A DNA stretch of 49,149 bases, taken from IMG/VR virus record IMGVR_UViG_3300010883_000051, positions 1 to 49,149 of that record; one strand, given 5' to 3'. The stretch is from a virus. The notes under the pieces were generated by a model, which worked only from the letters and a program-made list of their open reading frames with translations, made no database searches and was not told the origin of the DNA. The position numbers and the translations under genes were made by a program. Shown here in pieces: positions 13,195 through 20,596 of the stretch; position 1 is the stretch's first letter, and each line of letters begins with the position of its first letter.

Positions 13195-14379
13195 ATGGAA
13201 GAACAAAACGATAATTCTATAAAAATAGACGTACCCCTAGAGGGTCAAGCCGGACAAGGGGTAGTCGGCTACAATAACCCATCTGGACCAGATCTATCCC
13301 TGCCAGACATTCCCATGCCTGTTCCACAGTCGGAGCAGACAGTTGAAGTGAAGGACGAGATTGATGTGGCATTCAAGTTCGCATTTATTGGCTCTGGACA
13401 AGGGGGGTCAAGAATAGCTGAGACTTTTCACGGTTTGGGTTATAGAAAAATTGCGGTTCTAAACACTGCCGAGCAGGATTTGAATACGGTTAATTTGAAC
13501 AATAAACTTTGCATTGGCGAAGGGGGCGCGGGGAAAGATCCCGAAGTGGCCAAAAAGGTATTCGCAGAAAGAAAAGAAGATGTAATAGATTTCATGAGAT
13601 ATTCTTTCGGCGAAGAGCTCGATAGAATTATGGTTTGTGCAGGCGCTGGTGGCGGAACCGGAGGTGGCACTGTGGTGCCATTGGTTCGCGCTGCTAAAGA
13701 ACTACAAGAGACACTTGGATGCTCCACTTCTAAAGTAGGAGTGATCTTAGCTTTGCCGAAAGCTTCAGAAGGCAAGAAGGTCAACGCTAATGCTCATGAT
13801 TGCCTAAAAGAAGTCTACGCGTTAGTTAAGGAGGGCGTGGTTTCTCCTTTGGTGGTTATCGACAACGAAAGGATAGGAAAAGTATACCCGAACCTTGTGG
13901 TGTCAAATTTTTGGCAAACCGCTAATATGAGTATGGCTGGACTTTTCCATCTATTTAATTTGACTGCGGCTAGAGACAGCTCTTATACCGCATTTGACGC
14001 GAATGATTATAAGAACGTCCTAGACTCAGGGCTCATGGTTTTTGGAGCAGCGCCAGTTTCTGATTGGGAAAATCCCGTCAGTATTTCTAGGGCCGTAAGA
14101 GACAATTTCAATAGTGGAGTGCTGTCTGGAGGAATAGACTTGTCTACTGGCAATTGCGCTGGAGCAATTGTCGTTGGGGGGCAGAGACAATTAGATAATA
14201 TACCTCAAGCTAACCTAGACCAAGCCTTTGACCAGCTGTGTCGGATGCTTTCCGCTGGAAACGTTGTGCACAGGGGGATTTACTCCGGGGATAAAGATAG
14301 CCTCACCGTATTTACAACAATTGGTGGCTTAGCAAGCCCTGACGAAAAACTTAAGGAGCTTAAGAAGCTCGGAGTATAA
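13195..14379 (+). CDS. FtsZ/tubulin-family GTPase
   Basis: A 394-aa member of the tubulin/FtsZ superfamily. After a 60-residue polar N-terminal extension comes the first glycine loop GSGQGGSRIAE (66-76). The tubulin signature is AGAGGGTGGGT (149-159), and the T7-loop acidic pair is D268 and D271 in AFDANDYK, matching the DxxD of FtsZ that completes the neighbouring active site. So polymerisation-coupled GTP hydrolysis should be intact. The C-terminus is short (LKELKKLGV) and lacks an FtsZ-type FtsA/ZipA-binding tail. Phage tubulins (PhuZ, TubZ) position DNA or capsids; this one lies inside the structural operon, next to a small membrane protein. Confidence 0.85.
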   Translation: MEEQNDNSIKIDVPLEGQAGQGVVGYNNPSGPDLSLPDIPMPVPQSEQTVEVKDEIDVAFKFAFIGSGQGGSRIAETFHGLGYRKIAVLNTAEQDLNTVNLNNKLCIGEGGAGKDPEVAKKVFAERKEDVIDFMRYSFGEELDRIMVCAGAGGGTGGGTVVPLVRAAKELQETLGCSTSKVGVILALPKASEGKKVNANAHDCLKEVYALVKEGVVSPLVVIDNERIGKVYPNLVVSNFWQTANMSMAGLFHLFNLTAARDSSYTAFDANDYKNVLDSGLMVFGAAPVSDWENPVSISRAVRDNFNSGVLSGGIDLSTGNCAGAIVVGGQRQLDNIPQANLDQAFDQLCRMLSAGNVVHRGIYSGDKDSLTVFTTIGGLASPDEKLKELKKLGV

Positions 14380-14434
14380 ATTTGGTATTTTTCACAATTA
14401 CCATTTATAATTAAACAGATAAAGGAACAATATT

Positions 14435-14644
14435 ATGGCAGTAAAAAAGAACGATGTGAAGCCGGGTTGGAAAACTACGGAATTTTGGATTACAGTGGTA
14501 GTGGCCTTGGGGTCATTGCTCTGGGGAGCAGGGGTGCTGGATCCCTCAGGTACTGGAAATGTAAATCACGCCTTCGGGCTTGTGGTCTCTGGGCTTAGCG
14601 CTCTTGGATACACAGTGTCTAGAGGTCTCGCCAAGAAGGGTTAA
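14435..14644 (+). CDS. Holin-like membrane protein, 69 aa
   Basis: A 69-residue protein with two hydrophobic segments, about 15-31 (FWITVVVALGSLLWGAG) and 43-60 (HAFGLVVSGLSALGYTV), short loops, and charged ends (MAVKKNDVKPGWKTTE, SRGLAKKG). The PGWKTTEFW start and YTVSRGLAKK end are familiar from small phage holin-type proteins. It would form inner-membrane lesions that time lysis. An AAAGGA site lies before the ATG. It heads a compact lysis-like cassette. Confidence 0.65.
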   Translation: MAVKKNDVKPGWKTTEFWITVVVALGSLLWGAGVLDPSGTGNVNHAFGLVVSGLSALGYTVSRGLAKKG

Positions 14645-14650
14645 TCCACA

Positions 14651-14845
14651 ATGACTTGGCTGACGGCACTAATAAAAGCTGTCTTAGAATGGCTGACGGC
14701 GGAAGTGAAGAAGGACACTAAAGCTTCAGACGCGGATGATATACCTCAGTCACTGAAGAATAAGTGGCGGCAAAGGATTCAAGACCAGCTTGACAAACAA
14801 AAGAAAAATGATGAAAAGTCTACTGAAAAACCTAACGATTCTTAG
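14651..14845 (+). CDS. Small lysis-cassette protein, 64 aa
   Basis: A 64-residue protein with an amphipathic or weakly hydrophobic N-terminal helix (MTWLTALIKAVLEWLTAEVKK) and a highly charged tail ending EKSTEKPNDS. It is six bases after the holin-like gene, and its end overlaps the lipoprotein gene. Position suggests a holin partner or antiholin, but there is no motif to prove it. Confidence 0.5.
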   Translation: MTWLTALIKAVLEWLTAEVKKDTKASDADDIPQSLKNKWRQRIQDQLDKQKKNDEKSTEKPNDS

Positions 14846-15038
14846 CTTCGCATTACTCCTCATGGGGTGCGGAAGCACTCGCGTCGTGTTCGTAGATACG
14901 CAGGCAGATTTAGTCAGGATTGGCCCTGACTTTCCGGCAGGAAAAGTATATGTTCTCAAAAATGGAGAATGGGTACTTAGTAAGAATAAAGTTAAGCTGC
15001 CAGAAGGTTGGTATGCAGGGGGTATACCCAAGGACTAA
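14808..15038 (+). CDS. Lipoprotein, spanin-like, 76 aa
   Basis: I start at the ATG at 14808 (the next codon is also ATG). A signal peptide KSLLKNLTILSFALLLMGC ends in a lipobox L-M-G-C, so the mature protein is a lipid-anchored 50-residue domain with TRVVFVDTQADLVRIG and KLPEGWYAGGIPKD. Small lipoproteins ending in a LPEGWY block are frequent beside holins in marine phages and may act as outer spanins. It overlaps the upstream gene by 38 bases in another frame. A strong terminator follows. Confidence 0.65.
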   Translation: MMKSLLKNLTILSFALLLMGCGSTRVVFVDTQADLVRIGPDFPAGKVYVLKNGEWVLSKNKVKLPEGWYAGGIPKD

Positions 15039-15069
15039 TCCCACGTAAAAAGCTTTTAAGGCTGCGCGA

Positions 15070-15108
15070 GGCTATGCGGGTGTAAACACTTGCGTAGCCT
15101 TTTTTTTT
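15070..15108 (+). terminator. Strong intrinsic terminator
   Basis: A perfectly paired 13-bp stem (15070-15082 with 15087-15099, a few G-T pairs) with a TAAA loop, followed by a run of nine T residues. It ends the holin/lipoprotein transcript. Confidence 0.9.
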
Positions 15109-15131
15109 AAGGTCACTTGGAGAAACACATT

Positions 15132-15875
15132 ATGAGTGAAGAAAAAAGAACAAAAGAAGAAGTCAAAGCCGACCTTAAAATTAAAGAGGTGGAGGTGTTA
15201 AAAGCTGAATCTGAAATAAGAAGGCAGGACGCGGAAACAAGAAAACTCCTTTCCGAAGCGGGAAAATGCGAGATCGAGTATCAAAAGGCCTATGTTTCAA
15301 GACAAAAAGAACTAACAACCGACGAGGAGAATCATCTTTATAGATTCAATAAAGACGTTAACTCTAACTCTGTACAGTCGTGCATGGGCAAGCTTACGCA
15401 ATGGCACCGCCTAGATCCAAAATGTGATATGGAGATTATTTTTTCCTCCCCCGGGGGCAGTATTATCGATGGTTTTGAATTATTTGATTTTCTTCAAGAA
15501 ATGAGATCCCAAGGACACAAAGTTATAACTGGCTCTTTGGGAATGGCCGCGTCTATGGCTGGTATCCTTCTACAAGCTGGGGATGTCAGATGGATAGGTC
15601 ACCAAGCATGGATGATGATTCACAGAGCGGCTTTCGGGGCAATCGGTAAAACCTACGAAGTAGAGGACGAGGTGAAACTGGTTAAAAGAATTGAAGAGCG
15701 TTGCCTCGATATTTTCGTTTCCAGATCTAAGCTAAGTAAGCAAAAAATCAAAAGAAACTGGGATCGCAAAGACTGGTGGATAGACGCAGACGAATGCCTA
15801 GACTCAGGGCTAGTCGATGAAATCAAAGCCATGATGCCTGAACACATAACCAGCAAAAAGAAAAAGAAAAAGTGA
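15132..15875 (+). CDS. ClpP-like serine protease
   Basis: I chose the ATG at 15132 because GGAG lies eleven bases upstream; a TTG five codons earlier is unlikely. The first 60 residues are a charged coiled coil (KADLKIKEVEVLKAESEIRRQ). The ClpP/SDH fold follows: SSPGGSIIDG, nucleophile S141 in GMAASMAG, H164 in MMIHRAAFG, and D214 in DRKDWWIDADE, before LDSGLVDEI. Spacings match the ClpP Ser-His-Asp triad. In other phages such proteins mature the prohead, but a separate protease-scaffold gene is present here, so its target is open. Its stop overlaps the next start (GTGA). Confidence 0.85.
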   Translation: MSEEKRTKEEVKADLKIKEVEVLKAESEIRRQDAETRKLLSEAGKCEIEYQKAYVSRQKELTTDEENHLYRFNKDVNSNSVQSCMGKLTQWHRLDPKCDMEIIFSSPGGSIIDGFELFDFLQEMRSQGHKVITGSLGMAASMAGILLQAGDVRWIGHQAWMMIHRAAFGAIGKTYEVEDEVKLVKRIEERCLDIFVSRSKLSKQKIKRNWDRKDWWIDADECLDSGLVDEIKAMMPEHITSKKKKKK

Positions 15876-16078
15876 AAAAAAGCTCTTTCAAAAAAAAGCC
15901 GCGTAAGAAAAAAGACGGCAGCTGGGACACCACCGACCTTTACAAGAACTCCGATAGGTACCCTTTCGATGTAGAGTGGGTAAAAATCTTCAACCCAGTA
16001 GAGGGTAGGGATCAAATCGTATTTCTTTATGCTGATAAGAAAACGAAAAAAATTGTAAAGCACAGAATACTTAGGTAA
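15872..16078 (+). CDS. Small basic protein, 68 aa
   Basis: A GTG-start frame overlapping the ClpP-like stop (GTGA). The N-terminal 15 residues are nearly all Lys/Arg/Ser, then WDTTDLYKNSDRYPFDVEWVKIF and a C-terminal strand region (DQIVFLYADKKTKKIVKHRILR). A basic tail plus small beta domain could bind nucleic acid. The family is not recognised. Confidence 0.5.
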   Translation: MKKSSFKKKPRKKKDGSWDTTDLYKNSDRYPFDVEWVKIFNPVEGRDQIVFLYADKKTKKIVKHRILR

Positions 16079-16085
16079 TAAAATC

Positions 16086-16092
16086 GTGTAAG
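16086..16092 (+). promoter_or_regulatory. GTGTAAG motif
   Basis: GTGTAAG, eight bases before the ATG at 16101, with GTTACAGC between them and no Shine-Dalgarno site. Confidence 0.45.
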
Positions 16093-16100
16093 GTTACAGC

Positions 16101-16304
16101 ATGCCAAAGCCACATGGTTGTAGCTGGAGGAGATACCCTCCGGAAGATAGGACCCCGCAATTTTTCATTGTGGTATTTATACTTTGTGTATTTATTCTCA
16201 TTTTTGGGTTTATTTGTGTAAATACAAAAGATGAAAGCCCTGAAAATCATAAGGGAGAAAACTGGAAATCTCCTGAAACGGACATCAAACCTCCTAAACG
16301 ATAA
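16101..16304 (+). CDS. Small membrane protein, 67 aa
   Basis: One strong membrane helix at about residues 21-40 (FFIVVFILCVFILIFGFICV) after a basic N-terminus (KPHGCSWRRYPPEDR) and before a polar, Pro/Lys-rich tail. A GTGTAAG motif lies eight bases upstream. Its last 74 bases overlap, in another frame, the next membrane protein gene, and that gene's own GTGTAAA motif lies inside this one. Such nested arrangements recall spanin pairs. Function is inferred only from layout. Confidence 0.5.
   Translation: MPKPHGCSWRRYPPEDRTPQFFIVVFILCVFILIFGFICVNTKDESPENHKGENWKSPETDIKPPKR
16216..16222 (+). promoter_or_regulatory. GTGTAAA motif inside the upstream small gene
   Basis: GTGTAAA, eight bases before the ATG at 16231 (TACAAAAG between). 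It lies within the coding part of the 67-aa membrane protein. Confidence 0.4.
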
Positions 16305-16701
16305 CATAAAATCTATATATGCAGTGCTAGTTACTGTGGTCCTTTTTGTGGGGATAGGATTAAAATATCAGACCGACTACACAATTAACCTTTTAAAAAT
16401 CCAGAAAGACGTCGTCGGTATTCAGGGGAGGCTCAATTCAGCTAAACAAATTAATAAAGAACAATCAGATTTTATTGATCTCCAAAGCGAAATGAATTAC
16501 AGCCTAAGAAAATCAAATTCTAATCAGCAAGACGCCTTACAACAAGCTAGCGAGGGTATTTACGAACTTTCTGTCGAACTCACCTATCAAAAAGCAATGG
16601 TTCAAAAGCTAGTAGAATATTTAAAAAGCATGAAAGAATGGCCGCCTAAAATAGCGCCTCCTGCTCGGCCTCAACCAATCGACCCGGACAAAGCGACATA
16701 G
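16231..16701 (+). CDS. Membrane-anchored coiled-coil protein, inner-spanin-like
   Basis: A 156-aa protein with a basic N-terminus, one membrane helix at about 29-45 (IYAVLVTVVLFVGIGLKY), a periplasmic coiled coil at about 50-130 (LKIQKDVVGIQGRLNSAK onward) and a proline-rich end (PPKIAPPARPQP). This N-in anchor plus coiled coil plus Pro-rich tip is the usual layout of inner spanins, which join the outer lipoprotein partner to fuse membranes at lysis. The lipoprotein at 14808 would be a candidate partner. Start supported by a GTGTAAA motif; the leader has no strong Shine-Dalgarno site. Confidence 0.55.
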   Translation: MKALKIIREKTGNLLKRTSNLLNDNIKSIYAVLVTVVLFVGIGLKYQTDYTINLLKIQKDVVGIQGRLNSAKQINKEQSDFIDLQSEMNYSLRKSNSNQQDALQQASEGIYELSVELTYQKAMVQKLVEYLKSMKEWPPKIAPPARPQPIDPDKAT

Positions 16702-16711
16702 GAAAACCGCA

Positions 16712-16966
16712 ATGAAAAAACTTGCGATCCTCGACGAGTCACGGTCTTACAGGTGGTGGGACAAAGAAAAAACCACCCACGCTTTCCAAACTAAAAATGG
16801 GGACTGGTGGATTACGCGCCCAGAGAAGGAGCCTTCTCAAAAGAAAAAGCTCGTTACAAAGAAAAAAAGTGAACCTACAGTTTGTGACAGCAGAATCACG
16901 CTAGCGCTCATGGGTTTTGTACTCGGAGCGAGCCTTGCTTTAAATTTAATTTTTTTATTATGGTAA
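16712..16966 (+). CDS. Tail-anchored small membrane protein, 84 aa
   Basis: A soluble W-rich N-terminal half (RSYRWWDKEKTTHAFQTKNGDWWIT) looks like a small beta domain. A Lys-rich linker follows, and a C-terminal hydrophobic helix at about 63-84 (ITLALMGFVLGASLALNLIFLLW) ends the protein. It lies eleven bases after the spanin-like gene and overlaps the next start by 7 bases. The role is unknown; it probably belongs to the envelope/lysis cassette. Confidence 0.5.
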   Translation: MKKLAILDESRSYRWWDKEKTTHAFQTKNGDWWITRPEKEPSQKKKLVTKKKSEPTVCDSRITLALMGFVLGASLALNLIFLLW

Positions 16967-17463
16967 GACTAAGGAGAGTTATACTTTGGTTAATAGCAAT
17001 ATGCTTGTTAAATACAAGTTGTATTGTTTTTCATCCCGAACAGTTCGAAAGAGACGAGCTAGGATACTACATCAATCACTATAGAGCCTGTGGCCCAGTT
17101 GCTTTAGAGAAGGCATTCGAAGCGTTGGGGGACGACAGCGCAAGCAGGGTTAGCCTTAGCAGAGAAATCCAAGAGGACGGAAACGCCTTAAGGCATTTCC
17201 TTTCCCTACTCCATTATGACGGGCTATTAATAAGCTTACCAAACGAATTAAAAACTATATGTGAAAAACACGGCTACAAAGTAACAGAAATTGATAGTCT
17301 AGACAAACTCAGCCTAGAAGAAGATATAGCGCTTGTTTTGGTCTGGGGAAAGATATTGAAAAGAGAAGCTCATTGGCTGGTGTTCCCAATAGACACGAAG
17401 ATAAAAGATTGGTATGGAGGCTACACCCGAATAGGAAAAATACTGCTCTTAAAGAAAATATAA
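16960..17463 (+). CDS. C39-like cysteine peptidase, putative lipoprotein
   Basis: A 167-aa protein with an N-terminal signal-like helix (RRVILWLIAICLLNTSC) ending at C21, a weak lipobox. The body fits a papain-like or C39-like peptidase: nucleophile C44 in RACGPVALEKAF, H138 in AHWLVFP, and an Asp near D150 (KIKDWYGG). Family peptidases cleave double-glycine leaders or cell-wall or peptide substrates. Next to holin- and spanin-like genes, a role in envelope attack is plausible. No conventional endolysin is visible in the window, so this is one candidate for that job (inference). Confidence 0.55.
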   Translation: MVRLRRVILWLIAICLLNTSCIVFHPEQFERDELGYYINHYRACGPVALEKAFEALGDDSASRVSLSREIQEDGNALRHFLSLLHYDGLLISLPNELKTICEKHGYKVTEIDSLDKLSLEEDIALVLVWGKILKREAHWLVFPIDTKIKDWYGGYTRIGKILLLKKI

Positions 17464-17484
17464 TTTTGCATTCTGATCATTTTT

Positions 17485-17491
17485 GTGTAAT
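17485..17491 (+). promoter_or_regulatory. GTGTAAT motif before a GTG-start gene
   Basis: GTGTAAT, eight bases before the GTG at 17500 (ATGAATTA between, no Shine-Dalgarno site). Confidence 0.5.
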
Positions 17492-17499
17492 ATGAATTA

Positions 17500-18066
17500 G
17501 TGGCTAAATTCTTCATAACTAAAAAACAAAAAGAAACTTACTCCAAGCTTTGGGAAAAGGTTAACGGGCCTACCGTTGCGGAAGCTAACAAAAAGGCCGG
17601 CTACCCTCCTAAAGATAAAAAGGACAGCAAGAAAGGAGATAAGAAGGAAGATAAGAAGGAAGATAAAAAAGAAAAAGGCAAAGACGGCAAGAAGCTCCCG
17701 CCATGGCTAAACAAAAAGAAAGCCCACTCCACTCTGTCTCAACAAGAGGCGATAGATTATTCTTCTAAAATAATTGGGACCTTAAGGCGAAAACAAAAAG
17801 ATCACAATTCCGAATTTAACACAAAAGCTCAATTTTCGAAAATAAAAGAAGCATACAGGCGGGGTGCCAATTTGCGCCCAAAAGGCTCAAAAAAAACATG
17901 CAACCAATGGGGGATGGCTAATGTTAATGCTTTTTTAGATAAAGCGGATGAACTAAATTTCGAAAAAGCCGACCAAGACATCGAGAAATACAACATGAGG
18001 GTGCGCTTTAATAACCTAGAAGATCTGTATTTAGAAGAGTATTCCCCAATCAATAAGGTGTATTAA
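17500..18066 (+). CDS. Lysine-rich hypothetical protein, 188 aa
   Basis: A GTG-start protein. Residues 1-40 are a helical basic segment, about 40-70 is a Lys/Asp/Glu low-complexity tract (repeats of KKEDK), and the C-terminal half is helical with ANLRPKGSKKTCNQWGMANVNAFL. A GTGTAAT motif eight bases upstream and the lack of any Shine-Dalgarno site support this start. It opens the capsid module, so a virion-internal or assembly role is possible. No domain is recognised. Confidence 0.55.
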   Translation: MAKFFITKKQKETYSKLWEKVNGPTVAEANKKAGYPPKDKKDSKKGDKKEDKKEDKKEKGKDGKKLPPWLNKKKAHSTLSQQEAIDYSSKIIGTLRRKQKDHNSEFNTKAQFSKIKEAYRRGANLRPKGSKKTCNQWGMANVNAFLDKADELNFEKADQDIEKYNMRVRFNNLEDLYLEEYSPINKVY

Positions 18067-18084
18067 TAAGAAGAGGATTCAATT

Positions 18085-18435
18085 ATGGCAAGAAAAGAAA
18101 GCGACTTTAAGCATGACGGCATTGCAGCTGGGCTGAGTTATGCATATAAGAAGGGGACAGACATTAGCACCGCAGCAGATGTAGTTGCCGCCCCTTCAGT
18201 AAGCACCGATTCAATTGTAGTGACAGATATCGTTGTGAGCAAGGGCACTGCTGGAACAGTAACCGTTCAGGATGGAGCAACAGAGGTTGCAGATTTATAT
18301 GTGGCTGCAGCTGCGGTTAACTCGGTAAACCTATCTGGCCCACTTAAGTTAACCGCTGGAAACGCATTAAAAATGAAATTAAATAATACGAACACCAATT
18401 ACTCTATTTTAGTAACTTATTATTTACAATCATAA
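18085..18435 (+). CDS. Small beta-sandwich virion protein, 116 aa
   Basis: A 116-residue protein with Ala/Val/Thr-rich beta strands (DSIVVTDIVVSKGTAGTVTVQDG) and a final strand YSILVTYYLQS. It looks like small head or tail decoration proteins with an Ig-like or jelly-roll sandwich. It has a good Shine-Dalgarno site (AAGAGGA) and lies just before the protease-scaffold gene. A virion role is inferred from position and composition. Confidence 0.5.
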   Translation: MARKESDFKHDGIAAGLSYAYKKGTDISTAADVVAAPSVSTDSIVVTDIVVSKGTAGTVTVQDGATEVADLYVAAAAVNSVNLSGPLKLTAGNALKMKLNNTNTNYSILVTYYLQS

Positions 18436-18439
18436 GCCA

Positions 18440-19969
18440 ATGAAAAAATTAAAACACACTACAATATTTAGCTCGGTCATAAGGCCCTTAGTGTCAGAGG
18501 AGAAGGATAAGTACCTCGCCATGGCAAGCGCGTTAGACGTGTCAAATTTCATCCCGGAAATTGACACCGCCAAGAACATCGACCTCCTTCCCATTGCTTT
18601 CAACGCTTGTGTAGCTAATAGGGTTAATAGAAATGGGGACGTCATTGACACAAAAACGGCTGTAGAAATTTTTGAATCGTTCATTAATAAACCTATAAAT
18701 ATTGAACACAACAGACAAAGAGTAATAGGCACCATCCTTACCGCTGGGTTCAGTGAGTTCGGAACGGATACCCCAGTAGATAAGGACAGGGTGGCAAACG
18801 GAAACGAGCCATTTAACATTACCCTCGGCGGAATAGTGTGGAAAGTGGTAAATAATGACTTGTCTGACATGATAGAAGAATCAAACGACCCCACAAGTGA
18901 ACACTTCATGAAAATTTCAGCGAGTTGGGAGCTAGGTTTCACGGACTACAACTTATTGGTTCTAGCAGGAGAAGAGAAGAATATCGAAAACGCGATTGTC
19001 ATTGACGACCCGGAACAGATAGAATCATTGAAAGAAAATTTAAAAATTTTTGGCGGATCAGGAGAGCTTGATGATGGTAAATTTATTTACCGCAAAGTAA
19101 TCAACACGGTCATTCCCCTTGGGATAGGGCTTACGGAAACTCCGGCAGCGGATGTGAAAGGTGTCTTTGTCAAAAAAGAAGAAGTAAGAGAAAATCTTGC
19201 CGAAAATAGGGAGATTAACTCGGAAACCAAAAATAAAGAAAATATTTCACAAACCAATATAAACAATGTAATCAAAGAAAAGAGACTAGCTATGAAAATT
19301 AACAGTTTGAAAGATATCACTGATGAGAATCTGAAGGAAGTTTCCGCTTCTGCTATTACCGATTTTATCAACGATGAACTTCAACAGTCTGTAGACAAGT
19401 ACGAGTCCGATAAAAAGGAACTTAAGGAGTCATTGCAGGCCGCGAAGGAAGTCAACGAGAAAATCGAGAAACAAGAAGGGGACACCCGAAAGGAGCTCAC
19501 TAACCTCAAGGAAGACATCGCCAAGCTCGTTGACGAGAAAGAAGCGAAGGAAGCTGAAGAGAAGTTTAACCAACGTATGGCCCACATGGACGACGTCTAT
19601 GAGCTCAACGATGAAGATCGTGAAGTTATCGCGTCTGACGTAAAGGATTTGGATGATGACGGGTTTGAGACATACCAGAAGAAGATGTCCACCCTTATTC
19701 GTCACAAAAATAAAGAGTTGCTGGCTGAAGAAGTCGAAGCGCAAGAAGTTGCCGTAGCAGCGGAGATCAAAACCCGAAAGGGAGTTGAAACTTCCGAAAC
19801 CAACGCAAAACAGGAGTCCGAGGAAACCGAGGAAGCTGTTGCTGAGGCTTTGGAAAATGCTGAAGCGGAAGCGTCTACGGTTCCAGTTTCTACACCAGCC
19901 GAAGAACCCACTGTACACGACAAGTTCAGAAGAGCTTTCGACGTAGACCAATGGGAATTGAAAGAGTAA
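18440..19969 (+). CDS. Prohead protease fused to scaffold
   Basis: A 509-aa protein of two halves. Residues 1-265 look like a herpes/HK97-type maturation protease: INIEHNRQRVIGTI with H90, and MKISASWELGF with candidate nucleophiles S160 or S162. Residues 290-470 are a long Glu/Lys coiled coil typical of scaffolds (ELTNLKEDIAKLVDEKEAKEA region), ending in a Pro/Thr/Glu linker and KFRRAFDVDQWELKE, probably a capsid-binding tail. An in-frame ATG at 19292 (residue 285, after a Ser/Asn/Lys linker) could give a free scaffold, as in lambda C/Nu3. It sits four bases after the decoration-like gene and upstream of the capsid genes. Confidence 0.75.
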   Translation: MKKLKHTTIFSSVIRPLVSEEKDKYLAMASALDVSNFIPEIDTAKNIDLLPIAFNACVANRVNRNGDVIDTKTAVEIFESFINKPINIEHNRQRVIGTILTAGFSEFGTDTPVDKDRVANGNEPFNITLGGIVWKVVNNDLSDMIEESNDPTSEHFMKISASWELGFTDYNLLVLAGEEKNIENAIVIDDPEQIESLKENLKIFGGSGELDDGKFIYRKVINTVIPLGIGLTETPAADVKGVFVKKEEVRENLAENREINSETKNKENISQTNINNVIKEKRLAMKINSLKDITDENLKEVSASAITDFINDELQQSVDKYESDKKELKESLQAAKEVNEKIEKQEGDTRKELTNLKEDIAKLVDEKEAKEAEEKFNQRMAHMDDVYELNDEDREVIASDVKDLDDDGFETYQKKMSTLIRHKNKELLAEEVEAQEVAVAAEIKTRKGVETSETNAKQESEETEEAVAEALENAEAEASTVPVSTPAEEPTVHDKFRRAFDVDQWELKE

Positions 19970-20007
19970 TTAAATTTTACATTAAGAAAAAAAAAGGAGA
20001 ATAAATT

Positions 20008-20571
20008 ATGGCTATTAATCTAAAACCATTTAGAATTTACGATGAGCATGATGTTATCAACCTTTATGCCTATAGCGGTGCTATTGGCGTAAGTGCGGGT
20101 GACAAAATCCCTCGTGGATCAATTGTTAAAGTAGTACAGGGGTGGGATAATACATCCGAACCTGTCGAAATGCTTGGAAGCCCCGGGGCTTCCTACGACG
20201 GCACTGTTTCGCAGAGATACGGAACAGTAGCGAAGGTCGCCCTTGCGTCAAGCGGTAACGTTGCCCTAGGCATGATGCTGCACGACATCCAAGAGGTCGA
20301 TGAAAACGGAGAATTACTGAAGTTCAACCCCCGGAAGGCGGCTGAAATGGAAGTGGTGCTCAGCGGACAAAGTGTTCCCGTGGTAACCAGAGGAGTATTC
20401 CTATATACTGGAGACACAATCGGAACAGTTGAATACGCTAACACCAAGCTCTATACTGCTGACAGCGGCGAAATCACGACGCTAAATCAGGACAGCGCTA
20501 ACCATTTGGTTGGTAAATCACTCGGGGTCAGTGACGTCGATGGTTACCTTCTAATTAAACTGGAACTTTAA
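20008..20571 (+). CDS. Capsid decoration or stabilisation protein, 187 aa
   Basis: A 187-aa beta-rich protein immediately before the major capsid gene. It has repeated Gly turns (GAIGVSAGDKIPRGSIVKVV) and VALGMMLHDIQEVDENGE, a layout usual for head-fibre or decoration proteins. A strong Shine-Dalgarno site (AAAGGAG) precedes the ATG. It is 25 bases before the capsid gene, so both are made at high level from one transcript (inference). Role assigned by position and fold impression. Confidence 0.6.
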   Translation: MAINLKPFRIYDEHDVINLYAYSGAIGVSAGDKIPRGSIVKVVQGWDNTSEPVEMLGSPGASYDGTVSQRYGTVAKVALASSGNVALGMMLHDIQEVDENGELLKFNPRKAAEMEVVLSGQSVPVVTRGVFLYTGDTIGTVEYANTKLYTADSGEITTLNQDSANHLVGKSLGVSDVDGYLLIKLEL

Positions 20572-20596
20572 TATTAAATAAGAGAGGAAATTTACT

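Noticed and set aside
15079-15086. GTGTAAA as a late promoter
   Set aside because: It forms part of the stem and loop of the intrinsic terminator at 15070-15108, and no start codon lies at a matching distance.
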